DNA from: Actinomadura luzonensis
GTDB lineage: Bacteria; Actinomycetota; Actinomycetes; Streptosporangiales; Streptosporangiaceae
Direction of reading: 5' to 3'
Length of the DNA: 64,000 bases
NCBI RefSeq assembly: GCF_022664455.2
Contig: NZ_JAKRKC020000001.1
Location: 868,001-932,000, forward strand
The stretch's first letter is position 1, and each line of letters opens with the position of its first letter. Below, piece after piece: positions 58,302-64,000 of this stretch. A model generated the notes under the pieces. It was not told the DNA's origin and made no database searches. It worked only from the letters and a program-made list of their open reading frames with translations. The translations under genes and the position numbers were made by a program.

Positions 58302-59223
58302 AGCTCTTGGTCCTGCTCAGCCCGGCCGCCCGCCCCTTGGCGGCCACGACGAGCGCCATCTTCCTGGACGCCTCGTCGATCATCTCGTCGCCCAGCATGA
58401 CCGCGCCGCGCTTCTCCACGGTGGTGTAGTACTCGTACGCCTCCAGGATGAGCTCGGCGTGGTCGTAGTCCTCCTGCGCCGGGGAGAACACCTCGTTGGC
58501 CGCGTCCACCTGGGAGGGGTGCAGCACCCACTTGCCGTCGAAGCCGAGCGCCGCCGAGCGGCGCGCCACCCGCCGGAACCCCTCGACGTCCCTGATCTGC
58601 AGGTAGGGCCCGTCGATCACCTGGAGGTCGTGGCTGCGGGCCGCCATGAGCAGGCGCATGAGGATGTAGTGGTAGGCGTCGCCCTCGGTGTAGCCGGGCG
58701 GCTGCTCGCCGACGACGAGCGTGCGCATGTTGATCGAGGCCATGAAGTCGGCCGGCCCGAACACCAGCGTCTCCAGCCGCCGCGACGACCCGGCGATCAT
58801 GTCCACGTTGACCAGGCCGCGGGCGTTCTCGATCTGCGCCTCGATGCCGATGCGGCCGGGCTCGTACCCCATGGCCTTCTCGATCTGCGTGAGCAGCGTG
58901 TCGAGCCAGACCACCTCGGTCGGGTCCTGCACCTTGGGCAGCATCACGCAGTCGAGGAACTCCCCGGCCCCCTCGACCACCTCGATCACGTCCCGGTAGG
59001 TCCACTGCGTCGCCAGGTCGTTGACCCGCACCACGCGCGTCTTCCCGGCCCAGTCGCCCTCACGCAGCGCGGCCACGACGTTGCGCCGCGCCTCCTCCTT
59101 GGCCGCCGGCGCGACGGAGTCCTCCAGGTCGAGGAAGACCTCGTCCACGGGCAGGGTCTGGGCCTTGTCCAGGAAACGCGGACTGCTCCCGGGCACCGCG
59201 AGAACGGAACGACGTGATCGCAT
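58291..59223 (-). CDS. HpcH/HpaI aldolase / CitE-like CoA-ester lyase (malyl-CoA lyase type)
   Basis: This 310-residue TIM-barrel lyase has VFLDLEDSVAPAAKEEARRN (metal- and substrate-binding Glu-Asp), LPKVQDPTEV, IEAQIENARGL with the metal Glu, LVFGPADFMASI, and WVLHPSQVDAANEVFSPAQ. The LHPSQV segment is typical of malyl-CoA or citramalyl-CoA lyases and separates them from citrate lyase beta subunits. It cleaves beta-hydroxyacyl-CoA to acetyl- or propionyl-CoA plus glyoxylate or pyruvate. It diverges from the defence-like operon with only 22 bp between starts. Confidence 0.9.
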   Translation of the reverse strand: MRSRRSVLAVPGSSPRFLDKAQTLPVDEVFLDLEDSVAPAAKEEARRNVVAALREGDWAGKTRVVRVNDLATQWTYRDVIEVVEGAGEFLDCVMLPKVQDPTEVVWLDTLLTQIEKAMGYEPGRIGIEAQIENARGLVNVDMIAGSSRRLETLVFGPADFMASINMRTLVVGEQPPGYTEGDAYHYILMRLLMAARSHDLQVIDGPYLQIRDVEGFRRVARRSAALGFDGKWVLHPSQVDAANEVFSPAQEDYDHAELILEAYEYYTTVEKRGAVMLGDEMIDEASRKMALVVAAKGRAAGLSRTKSFTP

Positions 59224-59245
59224 GCGCTCACGCTACTGTTTCGCC

Positions 59246-60502
59246 ATGGCCCTGCTGCGCATGGCGGTGGAGAACTACCGCTGCTTCAAGGAACGGCAGG
59301 AGATCGAGCTCCGCCCCATCACTGTCGTTCTCGGCAAGAACAACTCGGGCAAGAGCGCCCTGACCCGCCTCCCTCTGCTCCTGGAATCGGGCATCCGCAC
59401 CGACTCGAACCTGCCGCTCGACCTCGACTCCCTGGGCGACGACCCGCCGGACTACCTGGATCTCGTCTACGGACGCAACGTCCACCGGGCGCTTCGCCTG
59501 GAGTTCGTCACTGACGACGAGGACGCGGTCCCGACCGAGGTGAAGGCGACGATTCAGAACGTCGACGAACGGCGCACCCAGTTTGTCCGCGAGTTCGAGA
59601 TCAACACCGGCCACCATCACGCGCAGCTTGATTGGGTGGTCGGAGACGAGAGCGGCCATGACTACATGCTCACGGTGGACGGCCACGTCCCGTCCGTTAA
59701 ATTGAGGCCGGCCTTCCGCGGCCTCATCCCCCTCACGCTCGAATTGCCGGAACGGCTGCGCGCGGCCCTCACTCTGCTGCCCCAGCATCTGGGGAACATC
59801 CGGTATCTCAGCTCTTATCGACAGCGCCCTTCGAGGCTGGTCCGGCTGCCTTCCCGCAGCCAGAAAGAGGTGGGTGCCGCCGGCGAGAACGCCGCCGGCA
59901 TGCTCGTGGACGACCACGTCCGGGGCGGGCACGCTCTCCTGGACGAGCTCAATCGGCTGCTCGGCGACAACCTGACCGGCTGGCGGCTGGAGGTGGAGCC
60001 GCAGGGGCCGATGTACGCCATCAGCCTCTGCTCGCTGTCGAATCCGGACCTCACCGTGAATCTGCTCGACTCGGGCACCGGTGTCGCGCAGGTCCTGCCC
60101 TTGCTCGTGCAACTCGCTTACGACAGGAAGGAGCCTTCCCACACGGGCGTCCTGCACGTGATCGAGGAACCCGAACTGCACCTGCACCCCGCCTTCCATG
60201 CCCTTCTCGCGGACCTGTTCATCGCGGGGATGGACGGTGGCAGGAGCCGCTTCCTTGTCGAGACGCACAGCGAGACCATGTTGCTCAGACTCCGCCGCCG
60301 GATCGCGGAGGGCCGGATATCGTCGGGCGACGTGGCGATCTATTTCGTGGACCATGGCGAGGGCTCGTCGCGGGTGCGCCGCATCGAAGTGGATGGGCTC
60401 GGCAACCTCGACTACTGGCCGAGCGGCGTCTTCTCGGAGGATTTCGAGGAGACGAAAAAGCTGGCGGAGGCCCAGTTCGCCCGCGAGCGCGATGAGAGTT
60501 GA
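59246..60502 (+). CDS. AAA ATPase with DUF3696-type C-terminus (gene 1 of putative defence operon)
   Basis: This 418-residue SMC/OLD-like ATPase starts MALLRMAVENYRCFKERQEI. Walker A is GKNNSGKS (residues 30-37), signature LLDSGTGVAQVLPLLVQLAY, Walker B VIEEPELHLHPAFHALL, then VETHSETMLLRLRRRIAEG and AIYFVDHGEG, the C-terminal DUF3696 pattern. It has no coiled-coil hinge and no fused nuclease. ATG 59246 is only 6 nt after TACTGT and has no ribosome binding site, so expression may be leaderless. The next gene overlaps it by 11 bp. ATPases of this class power several anti-phage systems together with separate effectors. Confidence 0.88.
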   Translation: MALLRMAVENYRCFKERQEIELRPITVVLGKNNSGKSALTRLPLLLESGIRTDSNLPLDLDSLGDDPPDYLDLVYGRNVHRALRLEFVTDDEDAVPTEVKATIQNVDERRTQFVREFEINTGHHHAQLDWVVGDESGHDYMLTVDGHVPSVKLRPAFRGLIPLTLELPERLRAALTLLPQHLGNIRYLSSYRQRPSRLVRLPSRSQKEVGAAGENAAGMLVDDHVRGGHALLDELNRLLGDNLTGWRLEVEPQGPMYAISLCSLSNPDLTVNLLDSGTGVAQVLPLLVQLAYDRKEPSHTGVLHVIEEPELHLHPAFHALLADLFIAGMDGGRSRFLVETHSETMLLRLRRRIAEGRISSGDVAIYFVDHGEGSSRVRRIEVDGLGNLDYWPSGVFSEDFEETKKLAEAQFARERDES

Positions 60503-61457
60503 GCTGGCCGGCGGGGCGTTCACCGAGGACAGGTTCGAACTGATCGTCACGCTCATACGGCTGTTCGCCGAGAGCCGGCACGAATGGGTGGTCACGCCGG
60601 ATCAGTTCGAGATCGTGCGCGCCTATTTCCAGGAGCATGCCCCGACCAGGGCGCAGGCGTACGCGCTCATGGCTCAGAAGGGCGCCGTCAGCCAGGCGTG
60701 GAGTGCCGGTCCCGCCACCCTGCGCCCGGTCGTTTCCGTCACCTATGACAGCATGCCCGACCACGTGGAGGACCTCACCAGGCCGGCCCGGCTCGTCGTG
60801 GAGAACCAGGAGGGCGACGGCGCGTTCGTCCTCGCTCTCGCGCATGTCTTCGAGGCCGGGCAGGTCATCCGGGCGCACGGGAACCGCTGGCTGGAGTTCG
60901 TGCAGGGCGGTGGCAGCGGCGAGGTGCCCAAGGTGGTCGCCTCCGAGGCGGCGACCTTCCGCCGCGTGAAGCGCGTGGCGTTCCTCTTCGACAGTGACCG
61001 TATGGTGCCCGGGGAGGCGTCCAAGCACGAGAAGGCGGTAGCGGCGTTGGGCGAACTGGGTGTGCCGGGACACGTCCTGCGCTTCAGGGAGGCCGAGAAC
61101 TACGTACCCAACCGCGTTCTGGCCGCGATCGCCGGGCCTCGAAGAGAACTCGCCGCCCGTATCGACGCGCTGAAGAAACTTGATCCGCACCAGCGAGGGC
61201 ATTTCGACTTCAAACACGGGTTCTGGGACCGGAAGAAGGCGTGCCCTGCCGTCCCCGACGCCCAGAAGGACCTGTACGCTCCGCTCCCCGATCACGTCAT
61301 GGCCGCCTTACGGAACGGCTTCGGTGAAAACCTCACGGTGATCCTCGAGCGGGAGGCCAGAGCCGGGAAACTCAAGGAGGCCGACTTCGAAGCGCTCGGC
61401 CCTGAGGTGGTCGCGGAACTCAAGGGGCTGCTTGCGCTCCTGCAAGAGATCATTTAG
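60492..61457 (+). CDS. TOPRIM-like protein of unknown family (gene 2 of putative defence operon)
   Basis: This 321-residue protein starts MRVELAGGAFTEDRFELIVT. Its central part looks like a TOPRIM/OLD-nuclease core: a strand then Glu104 in RLVVENQEGDGAFVLAL, an acidic DxD (Asp167, Asp169) in RVAFLFDSDRM, and REAENYVPN near 200, like the EN(Y/F) motif of DUF4435/OLD-type effectors. The N-terminal 95 and C-terminal 100 residues match nothing I know. A TTA leucine codon occurs at 61308-61310, rare in such genomes. ATG 60492 overlaps the ATPase gene; DUF262 follows 9 bp downstream. The TOPRIM call is tentative. Confidence 0.65.
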   Translation: MRVELAGGAFTEDRFELIVTLIRLFAESRHEWVVTPDQFEIVRAYFQEHAPTRAQAYALMAQKGAVSQAWSAGPATLRPVVSVTYDSMPDHVEDLTRPARLVVENQEGDGAFVLALAHVFEAGQVIRAHGNRWLEFVQGGGSGEVPKVVASEAATFRRVKRVAFLFDSDRMVPGEASKHEKAVAALGELGVPGHVLRFREAENYVPNRVLAAIAGPRRELAARIDALKKLDPHQRGHFDFKHGFWDRKKACPAVPDAQKDLYAPLPDHVMAALRNGFGENLTVILEREARAGKLKEADFEALGPEVVAELKGLLALLQEII

Positions 61458-61466
61458 GACGAGGTT

Positions 61467-63182
61467 ATGGCGAGCCCACATGACGAGCACGGACTGGACG
61501 GCCCCGAGGAGTACGCCGCCCCTGGCGGCGAGATCGGCGTCCGCCCCGACGTCAACCTCCTGGAGACCTTCCTGGAGAACGTGAGGACCGGGCAGTTGCG
61601 CGTGCCGAAGTTCCAGCGTCCGTTCGTCTGGCGGCCCGATCAGATGCTGGATCTGTTCGACAGCATCGAGCGCGGCTATCCGATCGGAAGCATGCTGCTG
61701 TGGGAGACCCGCCAGGAATTGGAGAGCCTCGACCACGTCGGCGGGCTGCCCATCCCCGACGCGGCGCCGGGAAAGAGCGTGACCTACATTCTCGACGGGC
61801 ACCAGCGGCTGTCCACGTTGTACGCCACGCTCTATCGACCGGCGGCCGGGCCTTCCGGCGATCCGGCCGACTGGATCTGGCACGTGTACAGAGTGCTCGG
61901 CCAGAGCGACACCCGTGCCAACCGGTACGTCCATTGGCGCAAACCCGGGCCGCCACCACCGAATTACCTGCCGGTCCGCTCGGTGCTCAGGACCCTCGAT
62001 TTCCTGGCCTACGCCAGGAACCTCCTGAAGAGCCTGGACGGCAGCCCGTACTACGACGAACTGGTCGAGGAGGGTGAGCAGGTCGCCCAGCGCATCAAGT
62101 CGTACAAGGTCTCGGTGGTGACACTGCTCGGCGGGAACCTGGCCCAGGCCGTCGAGGTGTTCTCCCGGGTGAACAGCAAGGGGCAGTCCATGAGCCCCGA
62201 CCAGATGGTGTCCGCGCTCACCTACAAGGGGGGCGGGGAGAGCCTGGCCAACAGCATCGCGGCTGTCCTGGACCGGATCGCGGCCGAAGGGTTCGGCGAG
62301 ATCAACTCGACGACCGGCTTCCGCGCCGTCCTGGCCGTCGCCGGCGAGGAAGAGGTGACGGGCGCGCACTGGGACGTTCTGGCCCGCCGGATGGAGGGCA
62401 AGGTCGCCCAGGCCGTCCAGGACACCGACGTGGCACTCACCCGCGCGGTGGCCTTTCTCCGGGAGCGCGTGGGGGTGCCTCTCGCCCGGCTGATCCCCTA
62501 CAACAACCAGCTCATGCTGCTCACCTTGTTCTTCCACCTCCGCCCGGAGCCCTCGCCGGAGCAGGAGGAGGCGCTGATCCGCTGGTTCTGGATCACCTCG
62601 TGGGCCGGGCACTTCGCGAGCGTGAACTCCACGACCAGCAGGCAGTCCATCCAGGACATGCGGGCGTTCGCCACCGGGGAGAAGAGGCTGGCCGACTTCG
62701 CGGACGGGCAGGGCATGTTCGACTTCGCCGACCAGCGGCCGCGACCGTACCCCGACCGGTTCGATCTGCGCAGCGCGCGGGTCCGCGCCTACCTTCTGTG
62801 GGAGCTTCGCGAGTTTCCCGAACGATTCACCGCAGGCGGGAAGCCCTACCTCGCCGTCGAGGCGATCCGCCGGCTTGATTCTGCGGCGTTCCGGAGGATC
62901 TCCAACAAGGCGGGCCTGTCCAACGGCTCCAATCCGGCCAACCGCATCGTGCTGGAGGTGACGCCGGGGATGACGGCTCGTTCGTACCTGCTCGACCAGT
63001 CAGGAGAGGGTGAGCTCGGGATAGCCCCCGACGCCTGGATCAGGCTCGGACGCGGCCATGACGAAGCCTTCATCGAGCTGCGTGCAGCTGAGCTGGCCCG
63101 CCGCGAACGGCTCTTCATCGAGTCGATGGGCGCGGTCGCGCCACCGGCGGTCGCGGCCGATACGGAGATCGACACCGAGTAG
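61467..63182 (+). CDS. DUF262-domain protein (gene 3 of putative defence operon)
   Basis: This 571-residue protein has the DUF262 (ParB/GmrS-like) motifs: LRVPKFQRPFVW (residues 44-55), PIGSMLLWE, and ILDGHQRLSTLYA (108-120, DGHQR for the usual DGQQR), then FSRVNSKGQSMSPDQ. This is the nuclease/NTPase core found in GmrSD and many defence loci. The C-terminal 250 residues (RWFWITSWAGHFASVNSTTS onwards) follow the DUF262 C-terminal helical pattern; no HNH (DUF1524) motif is obvious. ATG 61467 has AGGA at 7 nt. It is a likely effector of the operon. Confidence 0.88.
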   Translation: MASPHDEHGLDGPEEYAAPGGEIGVRPDVNLLETFLENVRTGQLRVPKFQRPFVWRPDQMLDLFDSIERGYPIGSMLLWETRQELESLDHVGGLPIPDAAPGKSVTYILDGHQRLSTLYATLYRPAAGPSGDPADWIWHVYRVLGQSDTRANRYVHWRKPGPPPPNYLPVRSVLRTLDFLAYARNLLKSLDGSPYYDELVEEGEQVAQRIKSYKVSVVTLLGGNLAQAVEVFSRVNSKGQSMSPDQMVSALTYKGGGESLANSIAAVLDRIAAEGFGEINSTTGFRAVLAVAGEEEVTGAHWDVLARRMEGKVAQAVQDTDVALTRAVAFLRERVGVPLARLIPYNNQLMLLTLFFHLRPEPSPEQEEALIRWFWITSWAGHFASVNSTTSRQSIQDMRAFATGEKRLADFADGQGMFDFADQRPRPYPDRFDLRSARVRAYLLWELREFPERFTAGGKPYLAVEAIRRLDSAAFRRISNKAGLSNGSNPANRIVLEVTPGMTARSYLLDQSGEGELGIAPDAWIRLGRGHDEAFIELRAAELARRERLFIESMGAVAPPAVAADTEIDTE

Positions 63183-63215
63183 GGCCCGGCCCCGGGCCCC
63201 ACTCGGGTAGGTCGA

Positions 63216-64000
63216 TCAGCGGCGGGGGGCCAGGCCGAGCTGGAGGCCCTTGAGGCTGGAGGAGCGCTTGCCGAGGCCGGTGGCGATCTTGCGGAGCTCG
63301 GCCGCGGCGGGCGAGTCAGGGTCGGTGAGGACGAGCGGCTTGCCCTCGTCGCCGCCCTCGCGCAGCCGCATGTCGATCGGGACCTGGCCGAGCAGCGGCA
63401 CCCGGGCGCCCAGGATGCGGGTCAGCGCGTCGGCCACGGTCTGGCCGCCGCCCTCGCCGAAGACGGAGATGCGCTCGTCGCAGTGGGGGCAGGGCAGCCA
63501 GGACATGTTCTCGATGACGCCGGCGATCTGCTGGTGGGTCTGGGCGGCGATGGAGCCGGCTCGCTCGGCCACCTCGGCGGCGGCCATCTGCGGCGTGGTG
63601 ACGACCAGGATCTCGGCGCCCGGCAGCCGCTGGGCGACGGAGATCGCGATGTCGCCGGTGCCGGGCGGCAGGTCGAGCAGCAGGACGTCGAGGTCGCCCC
63701 AGTAGACGTCGGCCAGGAACTGGTGGAGCGCCCGGTCGAGCATCGGCCCGCGCCAGACGACCGGCGTGTTGCCCTCGGGCTTGAACATGCCGACCGAGAT
63801 GACCTTGATGTCGTGGGCCACCGGCGGCATGATCATGTCTTCGACCTTGGTGGGCTTCTCGGCGGCGCCCAGCATGCGCGGGACGCTGTGGCCGTAGATG
63901 TCGGCGTCGACGATGCCGACCTTGAGCCCGCTCGCGGCCATGGCGGCCGCCAGGTTGACCGTGACGGAGGACTTGCCGACCCCGCCCTTGCCGCTCGCCA
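63216..64000 (-). CDS. Mrp/ApbC/NBP35-type iron-sulfur carrier P-loop ATPase (5' end outside window)
   Basis: The 261 visible codons start inside the deviant Walker A SGKGGVGKSSVTVNLAAA at the right edge. They continue through VGIVDADIYGHSVPRMLGA, LDVLLLDLPPGTGDIAISV, MSWLPCPHCDERISVFGEGG with the CPHC cluster ligands, and the terminal SPAAAELRKIATGLGKRSSS. Mrp proteins deliver Fe-S clusters. The N-terminal domain is beyond the window. It is convergent with the DUF262 gene, 33 bp apart. Confidence 0.93.
   Translation of the reverse strand, partial: ASGKGGVGKSSVTVNLAAAMAASGLKVGIVDADIYGHSVPRMLGAAEKPTKVEDMIMPPVAHDIKVISVGMFKPEGNTPVVWRGPMLDRALHQFLADVYWGDLDVLLLDLPPGTGDIAISVAQRLPGAEILVVTTPQMAAAEVAERAGSIAAQTHQQIAGVIENMSWLPCPHCDERISVFGEGGGQTVADALTRILGARVPLLGQVPIDMRLREGGDEGKPLVLTDPDSPAAAELRKIATGLGKRSSSLKGLQLGLAPRR

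Overview
The window is high-GC DNA from an actinomycete. Stop codons are mostly TGA, GTG starts are common, and many genes overlap by a few bases. Lineage markers include a WhiB7-type regulator with an AT-hook, a mycoredoxin, the AdnA/AdnB helicase-nuclease pair, UvrD2 with tetracysteine and HRDC modules, MoeZ, and mycosin-like subtilases. My best guess is the Streptosporangiales (a Nonomuraea-like organism). This is inferred from gene content, not measured. Both window ends cut through genes: a YlbL-type PDZ/Lon protease on the left and an Mrp/ApbC ATPase on the right.

Layout. 1-10.3 kb is housekeeping: moaE, an SDR, a DUF2342 metalloprotease, Nudix and EEP hydrolases, an M48-like peptidase, a crotonase, an orphan ThiF/E1-like protein and an AarF/UbiB kinase. 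10.3-12.2 kb is gene-poor and repeat-rich, with one small secreted peptide and a perfect 17-bp inverted repeat. 12.2-13.2 kb holds whiB7 behind a long leader with an upstream ORF and an intrinsic terminator, plus a small charged helical protein. 13.2-28.6 kb has tesB, uvrD2, a secreted esterase, mycoredoxin, nudC, adnB/adnA and a TagF-like polymerase. 28.7-33.4 kb is a compact minus-strand run with two paralogous pairs of membrane protein plus mycosin-like protease, then a small ORF and an alkyltransferase-like protein. 33.5-36.1 kb has moeZ, a hydrolase and an SH3-like secreted protein.

36.2-38.6 kb contains three tandem paralogous transcription units. Each encodes a short secreted Gly/Trp/His/Arg-rich peptide, with a conserved start region, a related 5' leader and its own terminator. 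38.6-41.4 kb is the NHEJ locus: ku is divergent from a ligase-domain gene and a polymerase-domain gene (LigD split in two). 41.5-59.2 kb is mixed: TetR, DUF3107, a ferritin-like protein, a DEAD-box helicase, hydrolases, an MFS exporter, a RecB-like nuclease, a degenerate MBL-fold protein, a membrane-anchored beta-propeller, a CPBP protease, a secreted protein plus DUF6529 pair, and a CitE-like lyase.

59.2-63.2 kb is a tight three-gene plus-strand operon between housekeeping genes: a DUF3696-type AAA ATPase, a protein with TOPRIM-like acidic motifs, and a DUF262 protein. The combination suggests an anti-phage or anti-plasmid system that I cannot match to a named type. The strongest candidates for undescribed biology are this operon, the triplicated WG-rich peptide units, and the duplicated membrane-protein/mycosin module. 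I saw no rRNA or tRNA gene, CRISPR array or insertion sequence.
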